A stretch of 53,851 bases of DNA from Microcaldota archaeon (GTDB lineage: Archaea; Micrarchaeota; Micrarchaeia; Anstonellales; Bilamarchaeaceae). The stretch spans positions 1 through 53,851 of the forward strand of contig WJMK01000032.1 of assembly GCA_014727975.1 (NCBI GenBank), given 5' to 3'. Shown here in pieces: positions 6,659 through 15,158 of the stretch. The translations under genes were made by a program, and so were the position numbers. The notes under the pieces are model-generated. The model was given only the letters and a program-made list of their open reading frames with translations. It did no database searches and was not told the origin of the DNA. Position 1 is the stretch's first letter; each line of letters begins with the position of its first letter.

Positions 6659-7609
6659 ATGCAGGACAGCAAAGAGCAGCCACCGCCGGCACCTCCGGAA
6701 GATATTGTAAAAATGTCAAAGCACAAGCTATCTTCCGATGCAAACCCCCGTGAGATATTCTGGGCAATGGTAGAAGCATACAGGGAGAATGAAGGCTTCG
6801 GGGAGATGGTGGAAAAATATGCAGGGGTACGTGAGGCGCTGGTGAACATAGGGTGCAGCGTGCTCCAGGAGCACCCGAAGGCGCACAGGATGAGGGTGCC
6901 CAAAGCTACTCTTGCAAAATGCCTTTTCTCCATGATCGTGGTGGGAAAATGGGGAGATGTGCTAGAAAGGGCGCTGAGCAACCTTTATGAGAGGAAAAAG
7001 GGGCCGCACCTGAAAATGATGATGGCTTTTGGGGATGCATTTGAGAAAAACAAGGAGCTTGTGGGGGGATGGCTCAAGGGAATACTCAGCGAGGAGAGGC
7101 CACCTGAAGCTGTACTTGCTTACATAAGCGAGGTAGGGGACAAACAGCTTGTGAAATATTTGAGGGGGGAGCTGCTGAACATTGCGAGGACAGAGATAAA
7201 CGAGCCCCAGGTATTTGCAATGGAGGCCCTTGCGATTCTGCTTCCAGAAGATGCAGATGCGGCCAAGTTGTTTGTGGACATGATGGACGACTGGGACCTG
7301 GAAACAAAGAGAGTGGCGCTGGAAACACTTAAGGCGCACAAGATTGAGCCGGCTGCTAAGAAGGCAGTGGGGCTTTATGCATATGAGCCGGATGAAATAT
7401 TCAGGATGTCGCTAGAGCACATAATATCAAATTCAAAAGAAGCTGCCGGGGAGGAATTCACGAAAATGTTTTCCAGGCTCAGGGGGAGGGAGATGGAGGA
7501 AATTGGTGCGCTTGCAAGGAAAATATATGGAAAGAAAAGGGCAAAGGGGCTGATTCCGGAAAGCCTGCCACCTGAGGTGAAAAAGCAGGCGGAAACGGCG
7601 GTGGGGTAA
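6659..7609 (+). CDS. Helical-repeat protein of unknown function
   Basis: A 316-residue protein, almost entirely helical by composition. It has amphipathic repeats of about 35-40 residues suggesting a HEAT/ARM-like solenoid, and a Pro-rich N-terminus. No catalytic motif, signal peptide or membrane segment is seen. Its stop codon directly abuts the ATG of the KH-domain gene, so the two are translated from the same mRNA. A scaffold role in RNA or DNA metabolism is inferred from context only. Confidence 0.75.
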   Translation: MQDSKEQPPPAPPEDIVKMSKHKLSSDANPREIFWAMVEAYRENEGFGEMVEKYAGVREALVNIGCSVLQEHPKAHRMRVPKATLAKCLFSMIVVGKWGDVLERALSNLYERKKGPHLKMMMAFGDAFEKNKELVGGWLKGILSEERPPEAVLAYISEVGDKQLVKYLRGELLNIARTEINEPQVFAMEALAILLPEDADAAKLFVDMMDDWDLETKRVALETLKAHKIEPAAKKAVGLYAYEPDEIFRMSLEHIISNSKEAAGEEFTKMFSRLRGREMEEIGALARKIYGKKRAKGLIPESLPPEVKKQAETAVG

Positions 7610-8134
7610 ATGATGGAGATGATAAGGATTCCGGAAGAGCGGGTTGGAGAGCTCATAGGTGAAGAGGGAAAAAACAAAAAACGAATCGAAGAGCACTTTG
7701 ATGTGAAAATTAGCGTTAAGGATGAGGGGGAAGTGACAATTGAGGGGGAAGGGGCAGATGCATTTTTTGCAAAAGATGTGGTGCATGCAATAGGGAGGGG
7801 CTTCAAGATGGGGGAAGCGGTTAAGCTTTTTAAAGATAATTATCTATTCCATGTGATAGATTTAAGGGACCAGTTTAACACCGACAATGCACGCAAGAGA
7901 ATGAAAGGGAGGGTAATAGGGGAGAAAGGAAAAATCAAGACCGAGATAGAGCAGTCCACGGACGCAGACCTCTGCATTTACGGGCACACAGTTGCCATAA
8001 TTGCTCCTGCGGAAATGATGGAATTTGCAAAAGAGGCAGTATTCAAGATCCTTGATGGGGCTCCGCACACAACGGTGCTCAACTACCTTAAAAAAGTGCG
8101 TGGGGTGAAGCTGGCCATTAAGCTCAAGGGGTAG
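7610..8134 (+). CDS. Dim2/Pno1-like KH-domain protein
   Basis: A 174-residue protein with two KH modules. Their GxxG loops are in LIGEEGKNKKRIE (about 14-26) and VIGEKGKIKTEIE (about 101-113). The family is related to eukaryotic Pno1/Dim2, which binds 18S rRNA during small-subunit maturation. The archaeal members bind RNA and, in some species, eIF2-alpha or the 3' end of 16S rRNA. It sits three bases before top6B in the same operon. RNA binding is well supported; the specific target is inferred from the family. Confidence 0.9.
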   Translation: MMEMIRIPEERVGELIGEEGKNKKRIEEHFDVKISVKDEGEVTIEGEGADAFFAKDVVHAIGRGFKMGEAVKLFKDNYLFHVIDLRDQFNTDNARKRMKGRVIGEKGKIKTEIEQSTDADLCIYGHTVAIIAPAEMMEFAKEAVFKILDGAPHTTVLNYLKKVRGVKLAIKLKG

Positions 8135-8137
8135 AAC

Positions 8138-9673
8138 ATGGCTGATATATTCGGAGGATTCAAGGAATATTCCGTTGCGGAATTTTTCAAGAAAAACAGG
8201 CAGATGCTTGGGTTTTCAGGGAAAGTGCGCTCGCTTACAACTATTGTGCATGAATATGTGACTAATTCGCTGGATGCGGCAGGTGAAGCGAGGATGCACC
8301 CTGAACTTGAGGTCTGGGTTGAAGAAGTTGAGAAAAACGAGAGATATAAGGTAAGGGTGAAGGACAACGGGCCAGGGATTCCGGAAAACATACTGGGCAA
8401 GGCCCTGGGGATGATGCTTGCGGGGACAAAATTCCACAGGTATGTGCAGCAGAGGGGGCAGCAGGGGATAGGGGCTGCGGGATGCACGATGTACTCACTT
8501 ATCAGCACAGGGCAGCCAATTAGCGTGGTTTCCAGGCACAAAGGAAAAAAAGTAAGCTGCAAGCTGGGGATTGACTTCAAGAAAAACAAGCCGGTGCTTA
8601 CGGATGTGGTGAGGGAGGACTGCGGCCCTGAAGAGCATGGGCTTGATGTAGAAGGAGTTTTTGCAGACACAAAATACGAGAAGGGGGGCTATGGGGTGGG
8701 GGAATACCTGAAACGCACCGCGATTGCAAATCCCCATGCAACAATCATTTTCAACAGCCCGGAAGGAGACAGGTTTGTCTATCCAAAATCCGTGGAAAGG
8801 CTTCCGGAAAAGGCAGAGGAAGTTAAACCTCACCCGCTGGGGGTGGGGGCAAATGACCTGCTGGACATTGCAAAGGCGGCGAAGGGATATACAAGGCTTT
8901 CCGCAATGCTGCAGAATGAGTTTACAAGAGTGAGCCTGAATAAGGTAAAGGAGCTAAGGGACCTTGTGCCGGATGTGAACCTGGACATGAGCCCCTCAAG
9001 GCTCACATGGGATGATGCGGAGAAGCTTGTGGTGGGGTTCAGGAAAGTGAAATGGATTGCCCCTGCTACTGATTCAGTGATTCCGATTGGGAAAGAGCAG
9101 ATTGAGAAATCCCTTGTAAACATACTAAACCCTGAACTGGTTTATGTCACGAGCAGGCCGCCCAAAATTTACAGGGGAGGAATCCCATTTGTGGTGGAAG
9201 TGGGGATTGCATATGGGGGTGACATCAACAAGGAGGGGAAAGGGGGAGTGGTTATGAGGTTTGCGAACAGGGCTCCCTTGCTATTTGATGCAGGAGGCTG
9301 CGCGATTACCCAGACTGCAAAAAGCGTGGAATGGAAGAGATATGAGATAAAGAAATTTGATGAGGAGCCAGTGGCCATACTTGTGAACCTTGCAAGCGTG
9401 CACGTTCCGTATACTTCTGCAGGGAAGCAGTCGGTATCTTCTGAGGATGATGTTGTTGAAGAGATAAAAAATGCGCTGATGGAGGCAGGGAGGCATGTGC
9501 AGAAGCACCTTTCAGGGAAGCGCAGGGAGCGGGAAAAGAGCACTAAAAAGAAGGCGATCCTGAGGTATGTGGGGCAGATAAGCGGGGACCTTGCAGAGCT
9601 TGCGGGGGAGGAAAAAAGCAAAAAAGAGATTGAGGCGGAGCTCCAGAAAATGATTTCGGAGAGGTTTGAGTAA
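8138..9673 (+). CDS. top6B: DNA topoisomerase VI subunit B
   Basis: A 511-residue ATPase subunit of the type IIB topoisomerase that passes one duplex through another. The GHKL fold is clear: N-box HEYVTNSLDA (Glu39, Asn43, Asp46), DNGPGIP (Asp76) and the lid QQRGQQGIGAAG. The transducer domain follows with an intact Lys-containing SAGKQS loop near the end. The length matches the family. It is co-transcribed with top6A but separated from it by an unusual 202-base spacer. Confidence 0.97.
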   Translation: MADIFGGFKEYSVAEFFKKNRQMLGFSGKVRSLTTIVHEYVTNSLDAAGEARMHPELEVWVEEVEKNERYKVRVKDNGPGIPENILGKALGMMLAGTKFHRYVQQRGQQGIGAAGCTMYSLISTGQPISVVSRHKGKKVSCKLGIDFKKNKPVLTDVVREDCGPEEHGLDVEGVFADTKYEKGGYGVGEYLKRTAIANPHATIIFNSPEGDRFVYPKSVERLPEKAEEVKPHPLGVGANDLLDIAKAAKGYTRLSAMLQNEFTRVSLNKVKELRDLVPDVNLDMSPSRLTWDDAEKLVVGFRKVKWIAPATDSVIPIGKEQIEKSLVNILNPELVYVTSRPPKIYRGGIPFVVEVGIAYGGDINKEGKGGVVMRFANRAPLLFDAGGCAITQTAKSVEWKRYEIKKFDEEPVAILVNLASVHVPYTSAGKQSVSSEDDVVEEIKNALMEAGRHVQKHLSGKRREREKSTKKKAILRYVGQISGDLAELAGEEKSKKEIEAELQKMISERFE

Positions 9674-9875
9674 GATGTGCGGATTCGGATGCAATACGCC
9701 CCAAGATGCCGTTTGCCTTCCTAATGAAGATAGATATTTTGGTGTGTGGAAACACAGCAAAATATCTCCAGAAAGCTTCATGGGAATAATACCCATATTT
9801 TGGGGGGAGTCCGGAGGAACCGGAACTGGAGGGGGGTGCAACCCTCCTGCGGTTCAGATTAAGAGGTTTGAATAG
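9674..9875 (+). ncRNA. Hairpin-rich spacer between top6B and top6A
   Basis: The spacer has three strong inverted repeats in tandem. Hairpin 1 is a 10-bp stem (9732-9741 with 9758-9767), a G-G mismatch, a 5-bp stem (9743-9747 with 9752-9756) and a GGAA tetraloop of the GNRA type. Hairpin 2 is ATGGG 9780-9784 with CCCAT 9792-9796. Hairpin 3 stacks GAACCG/CGGTTC (9817-9822, 9850-9855) on GGAGGG/CCCTCC (9828-9833, 9842-9847). This density of pairing is absent from neighbouring genes. It may be a processed RNA, an RNase site or an inserted element. The same stretch is also open as a 66-codon frame (see the overlapping entry). Confidence 0.5.
9675..9875 (+). CDS. Possible 66-residue protein in the top6 spacer
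   Basis: An ORF starts one base after the top6B stop, and its TAG abuts the top6A ATG exactly as an operon gene would. The product has four cysteines (positions 2, 6, 14, 54) and a Gly/Thr-rich stretch; no family is recognised. No good ribosome-binding site precedes it beyond the end of top6B. The strong hairpins within it argue for an RNA role, while the perfect junctions argue for translation. Confidence 0.35.
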   Translation: MCGFGCNTPQDAVCLPNEDRYFGVWKHSKISPESFMGIIPIFWGESGGTGTGGGCNPPAVQIKRFE

Positions 9876-10973
9876 ATGGGAGAGAAAGAAACAATTGAGA
9901 AGCTTGAAGGCCTTGGGAGAAAAATGGTTGGGCAGGTAAAGGAAAAGAAATCTCCCACTTTTGAAACCCCGCTGAGGAGCAGGGGAAACATAGAATATGA
10001 CAATGCTGTTGGGTTTCTGCGCCTGGGGGACAAAAGGGAAGAAAGGAGATTCCTGAATGTGGCCCAGGCAAGGACATTCATGCAGACTGTTGCAGTTGCA
10101 AACAAGACCAAGAAATTCCTGATTGAAGATTTGCATACGAGCATCAGGGGGCTTTACTACCAGCTGAAGTTCAGCCTGGGGGAAAACCTGGACGAAAGCC
10201 TTTTTGAAGAGCAGACTGAATCCAATGCGCTGATTGAGGACCTGGAAGTTGCGATGGGGATAAAGAGGGAAGACCTCCACCTTACCACGGACAGGAAGGG
10301 AGTTGTTGCAGGCAACATGATTGTGAAGGACAATTTTGCAGGAGAGGAGATTACCATAAACTGCGCAAAGCAGGGAAGAAGCGGGTGGATGATCCCCAGC
10401 GACGTGGACAACGGGATGGAATTTGTGGATGTGAAGGCGGACTATGTGCTGGTTGTGGAAAAGGACGCGCTCTGGCAGAGGCTCAATGAAGACAAATTCT
10501 GGAAAAAAGACAACTGCATACTCATCACGCCCAAAGGGCAGGCTTCCAGGGGGACCAGGAGGCTGATAAGGAGGCTGGCAGACAAGGGCATACCAGTATA
10601 TGTGTTTACGGACTGCGATGCATGGGGATGGTATATCTACTGGACAATTAAAACCGGAAGCATGAACCTTGCATACCTGGGAAGGGATTTCTCAATTCCG
10701 GAAGCAAGATTCCTGGGAGTAACTATGGCAGATATTGAGAAATTTGGTTTCCTCAAGAAGCTCACAATAAAGGCAAAGCCGATAGATATTAAAAGAGCGG
10801 AAGAGATGATGAGTTATCCGTGGATTAGTGCGCATCCAGAGTGGGTAAAAGAGCTCAAAAAAGTGGTAAAGGAAAAGAGGAAGATTGAGCAGGACGCACT
10901 CCAGGGCAAAAAACTTACATTCGTAGGAGAATACATACGAAAGAAAATAAACAACAAAGAGTGGTTGCCATGA
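9876..10973 (+). CDS. top6A: DNA topoisomerase VI subunit A
   Basis: A 365-residue catalytic subunit homologous to Spo11. The winged-helix 5Y-CAP domain holds the active-site tyrosine in SIRGLYYQLKF (Tyr94-Tyr95 pair). The Toprim domain shows VVEKDALWQRL (Glu) and FTDCDAWGWYIY (DxD) for Mg2+ binding. With Top6B it forms the A2B2 decatenase. Its stop overlaps the next gene by four bases (ATGA), indicating translational coupling. Confidence 0.97.
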   Translation: MGEKETIEKLEGLGRKMVGQVKEKKSPTFETPLRSRGNIEYDNAVGFLRLGDKREERRFLNVAQARTFMQTVAVANKTKKFLIEDLHTSIRGLYYQLKFSLGENLDESLFEEQTESNALIEDLEVAMGIKREDLHLTTDRKGVVAGNMIVKDNFAGEEITINCAKQGRSGWMIPSDVDNGMEFVDVKADYVLVVEKDALWQRLNEDKFWKKDNCILITPKGQASRGTRRLIRRLADKGIPVYVFTDCDAWGWYIYWTIKTGSMNLAYLGRDFSIPEARFLGVTMADIEKFGFLKKLTIKAKPIDIKRAEEMMSYPWISAHPEWVKELKKVVKEKRKIEQDALQGKKLTFVGEYIRKKINNKEWLP

Positions 10974-12262
10974 ACCTTCCGTCAATGTCGCTTGTCCAGC
11001 AGCTCGAGGATGTACTAAAAGATGCAAGGCCTTTCAGGAAAGAAAATGAGGGGAAATTGGAGGAAGTGAGGGAAAGGATGATTACTGCGGGGTTCAATGC
11101 GCCTTTCAAGGGAATCCTGCAGAAGACCATGGAAGAAGCAAAGGACATGGATGAGGCTGAATGGACAGACCTGAAAAAGCAGATTTCTTATTTCAAGCAG
11201 ATTGCCAATTTGAAAAAATACAGCCTTGCGCGGGCAAGCGTTGCGCTTTCAGCCCACAGGCTTTCAGGGCACTTCCTGGAAATGGGGTATGCAGACATTG
11301 TGGAGCATACCCCCCTTGACGGCAACCATATAGGCATCCTGATGGAGGCCGGGGCAGAAGGGATACTTGCATACAGGACCATAATGGACAGGATGGACAT
11401 GATGGCAGATGTCAGCAGGTGCTTCCAGGTAAAAGTCAAAAGCGGAGGAGAAACCCACACCGTCCAGATCGAGGACAAGGAAAGGATAGATTACAAAGTG
11501 GCACGGATGTTTGGGATGGAGGCAGTTGTTACTGAAGTAAAGCCAAGCCTGAAAAGAAAGCCGATTATAGGGTCCAAGGGAACCAGGATATCGCTTGTCG
11601 CTGCGATAGTCAATTATATTTCAAAGAATGTTGAAGATGGGCTCCTGGGGAAAGAGCAGGGAAAGCTCAGGGAATATAACCAATACATGAGGGGGAAGGG
11701 GCTGAGGCCTGATGTACGCATAGACCAGGTAGAGGGGTATGAAGAGATAAAAAAAGAGCTTGCAAAAAAAGGGGTGCTTGAAAGCAAAGGAGGGGAATAC
11801 AGGATGGGCAAGGAGATGGCAAAAGAGATAGACCAGAGGAAAAAAGAGAGGAGGGACAAGATTCTGGAGAGGAGCACCATGCTGCTTCTCAGCCCGATGT
11901 TCAAATTTTACCTTACTACCCCAAGGGAGCAGAGAAAAAAGAGCAACCTTTACCCTGGGATGGCAGTGGTACCAAGCAACAGCCAGATAAGGGTCTTCAT
12001 GTTCCTGCACGAAGCTGATGAAGGCCTCCCTGCAACTTCAATACTCCGGAAGAAAATGGAGATGGAGGAGATGGGCGTGCGGGTGGACAACAGGAAACTG
12101 GCTGCTGCAATCCTTCTCCAGGAAAGCGAGAAAAGCCCGGAATGGATAGCGGAGTTCCTTGGGATGAGCACGGGAGAAGTAAATGCATCGAAAGTGCTGC
12201 TGAAATCAATGGAAAAGGAAGGAAAGGGAGGGGAATTCCTCAAAAGGATTAAAAAGGATTAG
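10970..12262 (+). CDS. Unknown protein co-transcribed with topoisomerase VI
   Basis: A 430-residue soluble protein, largely helical and charged. The start at 10970 is chosen because it gives an ATGA overlap with top6A. A central region (about 150-235) has beta character. The C-terminus (EWIAEFLGMSTGEVNASKVLLKS, split here as EWIAEFLGMS and EVNASKVLLKS) looks like a helix-turn-helix. No known enzyme motif is seen. The position suggests a role linked to DNA topology or chromosome handling. Confidence 0.75.
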   Translation: MNLPSMSLVQQLEDVLKDARPFRKENEGKLEEVRERMITAGFNAPFKGILQKTMEEAKDMDEAEWTDLKKQISYFKQIANLKKYSLARASVALSAHRLSGHFLEMGYADIVEHTPLDGNHIGILMEAGAEGILAYRTIMDRMDMMADVSRCFQVKVKSGGETHTVQIEDKERIDYKVARMFGMEAVVTEVKPSLKRKPIIGSKGTRISLVAAIVNYISKNVEDGLLGKEQGKLREYNQYMRGKGLRPDVRIDQVEGYEEIKKELAKKGVLESKGGEYRMGKEMAKEIDQRKKERRDKILERSTMLLLSPMFKFYLTTPREQRKKSNLYPGMAVVPSNSQIRVFMFLHEADEGLPATSILRKKMEMEEMGVRVDNRKLAAAILLQESEKSPEWIAEFLGMSTGEVNASKVLLKSMEKEGKGGEFLKRIKKD

Positions 12263-12299
12263 TTCAAAAAAGATAAAATTCAGTCGCAGGTGAGAAGGC

Positions 12300-12704
12300 A
12301 TGCCAGATTATTCAAAAGAACCCAGTGCAATTGAGCTGAAAGGAACCAGGAATGAGATATACAGGACCATAACAGACAATAGGGAGGCAGAGGAATTCTT
12401 CCTAAAGACAAAGCCCAATGTGATGATGTTTGTTGTGCTGCTGAATGAAACAAAAATAAAAAAGCTCTATATAAGCGAGGGAATTTCCCGCACTATACCT
12501 CAAAAAGTTATGGGGAGCCTTGGCAAGAGCGTAAAAGTTGTTGTGAAAAAATGCAGGAGGGGACGGCCCCAGAAATACGATGAGAAAAAAATACGGAAAG
12601 TGCTTTCCAAGAAAACAAGCAACAAGGAGAAAATGGAGGAGCTGGGGATGCCTAGGAGGACATTCTTCTACTGGAAAAAGAAGCTTGGGTTCGGGAAAAA
12701 ATAG
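12300..12704 (+). CDS. Small DNA-binding protein with RGRP and HTH
   Basis: A 134-residue protein. The C-terminal third has RRGRPQKYDEKKI, an AT-hook-like GRP core, followed by a helix-turn-helix-like segment (SNKEKMEELGMPRRTFFYWK) as in resolvase or transposase DNA-binding regions. The N-terminal part looks like a small alpha/beta domain. GGTGA lies seven bases before the ATG. It is the last plus-strand gene before the convergent lipoprotein operon. A transcription factor or nucleoid protein is likely. Confidence 0.7.
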   Translation: MPDYSKEPSAIELKGTRNEIYRTITDNREAEEFFLKTKPNVMMFVVLLNETKIKKLYISEGISRTIPQKVMGSLGKSVKVVVKKCRRGRPQKYDEKKIRKVLSKKTSNKEKMEELGMPRRTFFYWKKKLGFGKK

Positions 12705-12719
12705 GGCCGGAGTATTGCA

Positions 12720-15158
12720 TTATTCTTCTGTTTCTTCTTCCTCCAGGCCCTCTGCAGTCCCTTCCGGAGTGCTCTCCAGGGGGTCTTCCTGGGATTCCAG
12801 GTAATCTACCAGGTTCTGTTCATGCTCTGCCTCATCATACTTGTCGCATTCCAGGAGGGCTTTGTAGTGTCCTAGCAGGCGGAGGCCGTAGCCGGCTGCC
12901 TGCTGGTTTTGGAGCGAGGGAATCTTGCAGTACTGGTAGTAATCTATAAAGTTCTCCTGGTTGCAGCAGGGGTTGTTATCCTTCGCAGTTCCGTCGCTGT
13001 TGCAGCAGGGATGGGCGGTTGCGGATGCAACTGAACAGTAATCATCAGTTATACCAGTGCTGTCGGCATAATCATCTATCCAGCTGCGCCCTGCATCCGG
13101 ATCTACGCCATTCTGGAAAGCAGAGTATCCATTGTAGTAATAGGCTGCAAAAAATATTGCGTGTGCATACTTCATGTTTAGGTATTCTTCGCTGTCTTCT
13201 CCGTATTCGTTTTTTAAATAGGTGATTCCAAGGTCTCCCTCATTGGAACTCACTATGGATTTTCCTTTGCTTAACTTTTTCAGGAGGATTGCGGTTCCCA
13301 CACATGCGTTGTGGGCCTTGTTGAAGGGGTTGAACCCTGCTTCGGAATTTGCAGAGCACCAGAGGGCTTCATTTTCGATATCTGAATCAGGGGGATGGTC
13401 CAGCCAAATCTCCTCAGGATAAACATGCACCTGCATCAGGCCCATGGAATGCTTGCGATAGCCTGAAGGTGCGCACTGGTATCCGCAGATTCCTTCCGGG
13501 TCATCTACGCACTGGGGGAAGTTGTTGAGCCCAAAATCGACATTGGATGCTTCACACATGTCGCAGTTTGGGGGATTGGTGCAGACCCCATTTTCGTCCT
13601 GTGCATTGAAGCCTGTTTCTCCCCAGGTAATTGCACGGGCAAGAACAGGGTCGGAATCACGTAGCTCTGCAAAAATATCCAGCTCAGGGTACCATTCGCA
13701 CTGCGCCTCACCAGCGGAATAGGAAGGCAGGTCTATTTCATCCGGAACTTCAGTCATCAGCTGCCCTGTGCACCTGTAAAAGGCGGGAAACGGGGCAATG
13801 GTTTTGCCCTCGAGCTCCTCTGGAGTCGGAGGTTCCCCGAAATAGGACTCAAATAGCTGGAACATATTGTAGTTGTTTGAAAAAGAACAGTCTGCACAGG
13901 GGCTGGGTGAGAAAACAAGTGGGATAAGGCCCCTGGAGGTATAGTATGTCTGGCAGAGAGAAAACCACTGGGTGTGCTGGGGGTATGTGGTGCCATCTAC
14001 GTCCATCATTCCACAGGAGCTGCATTCAAGCGGGCCGGATCCTACACCATAAAGGGAGTAAGGGGCGAGGCCGATTACGCCGCTGTTTATGAATTCGGGG
14101 ATGAAGCGGTAGAGGTCCCCATAAGCCTGCACTGACTCCTTGGAAGTCCAGGTGCAGTAATCCGGGTTGCTGAAGAAACCTGCTGCATTGGACCCTCCTT
14201 CATCGAATAGCACATATGCCCAGAGGGTGGGCTTTCCATAATTCTCGAGTATGTAATCTGAGTAGGCTGCGCCGTCCCATAGGAGGGAGGTCCCTATGCA
14301 GTTTTTTGCATGGTGGGAATTCAGCCCTACTGCAACAAGGTCTATGCTCTGGGCAGCCTGCGGGTCGCTGAATATATAGTCTATCGCATCATAAGTGTGG
14401 TTGTAGCCATAAGGCTCCCCTTCCACTTCAGTAAAATCGTATTCAAGGCGGGGGCCGATTGCAATCAGGCAGTCCGGGCACTTGGAGTCCATTGCTATGG
14501 CCTGGTCTATCGCATTATCCATCTGGGTTATGTTCTTGGGGTCAAAATCAAATTCAGCGCTTATTATTACCGGGCCGGAATCTTCAAACTGCTCTGCTAT
14601 ATCCTCTGCCCGTGTGGTGCTTATGGCAGTGCCTCCACTATACAGAAGGTAGACAGGGAGCACGTCCTTTTCAAGGAAGCACTCCGCCCGGTCTGGCTGG
14701 GGTATTGGGTAATCATAGCCCTCGGGTGAAGAAAGCCAGCGCACAGCAAGCCTGAGGGAATTGTTGCAGTATCGGTTTGCATCCGCAAACTCTGCAAAAT
14801 TTGAGCCCTGGCCAAGCATGAAGTAATGGACCTGCTCCGGTCCAAAGAGCATTGCGCCCAGGCCAGGGGAAGAAGAATAGTCAAGGAACTTTTCCTCTGT
14901 GCAGCCTGATTCAAAGCGGCAGCTTCCCCCCTCCAGGTCGATGGAATAGAAGCGGTTGAAGGGATTGAGAAGCTCAAATCCTGAATTCTCGCAGACCATG
15001 CAGATGCAGTCCTCATCTGTAGGCTCGCAGGAGCCTCCTTCCAGGTCTATGGGGTCAGTGCGGTTAATGTCCCCTGCTTCTTCAGAATAGTACTCCTCCA
15101 TGGAGGAGCACCCAAACAGCAAAAGCGCTAGCAGTATAAATATGTGGTATTTGCTCAT
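12720..15158 (-). CDS. Lipoprotein with lysozyme/lytic-transglycosylase-like domain
   Basis: An 812-residue secreted lipoprotein; the signal ends in LLLFGC (Cys17). The motif IDLEGGSC occurs twice near the N-terminus (37-44 and 73-80). Residues about 100-470 have alternating strands and helices with Trp- and Asp-rich ends, suggesting a TIM-barrel glycosidase-like domain. Residues about 495-690 resemble the SLT/goose-lysozyme fold: AITWGETGFN (Glu514 as likely acid), SMGLMQV (571-577) and a Tyr-rich AAYYYNGYSAF (671-681). Many cysteines suggest disulfides, and the C-terminus is acidic. It overlaps the giant gene by four bases (ATGA). Cleavage of a polysaccharide or bacterial murein is inferred from the fold. 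Confidence 0.8.
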   Translation of the reverse strand: MSKYHIFILLALLLFGCSSMEEYYSEEAGDINRTDPIDLEGGSCEPTDEDCICMVCENSGFELLNPFNRFYSIDLEGGSCRFESGCTEEKFLDYSSSPGLGAMLFGPEQVHYFMLGQGSNFAEFADANRYCNNSLRLAVRWLSSPEGYDYPIPQPDRAECFLEKDVLPVYLLYSGGTAISTTRAEDIAEQFEDSGPVIISAEFDFDPKNITQMDNAIDQAIAMDSKCPDCLIAIGPRLEYDFTEVEGEPYGYNHTYDAIDYIFSDPQAAQSIDLVAVGLNSHHAKNCIGTSLLWDGAAYSDYILENYGKPTLWAYVLFDEGGSNAAGFFSNPDYCTWTSKESVQAYGDLYRFIPEFINSGVIGLAPYSLYGVGSGPLECSSCGMMDVDGTTYPQHTQWFSLCQTYYTSRGLIPLVFSPSPCADCSFSNNYNMFQLFESYFGEPPTPEELEGKTIAPFPAFYRCTGQLMTEVPDEIDLPSYSAGEAQCEWYPELDIFAELRDSDPVLARAITWGETGFNAQDENGVCTNPPNCDMCEASNVDFGLNNFPQCVDDPEGICGYQCAPSGYRKHSMGLMQVHVYPEEIWLDHPPDSDIENEALWCSANSEAGFNPFNKAHNACVGTAILLKKLSKGKSIVSSNEGDLGITYLKNEYGEDSEEYLNMKYAHAIFFAAYYYNGYSAFQNGVDPDAGRSWIDDYADSTGITDDYCSVASATAHPCCNSDGTAKDNNPCCNQENFIDYYQYCKIPSLQNQQAAGYGLRLLGHYKALLECDKYDEAEHEQNLVDYLESQEDPLESTPEGTAEGLEEEETEE

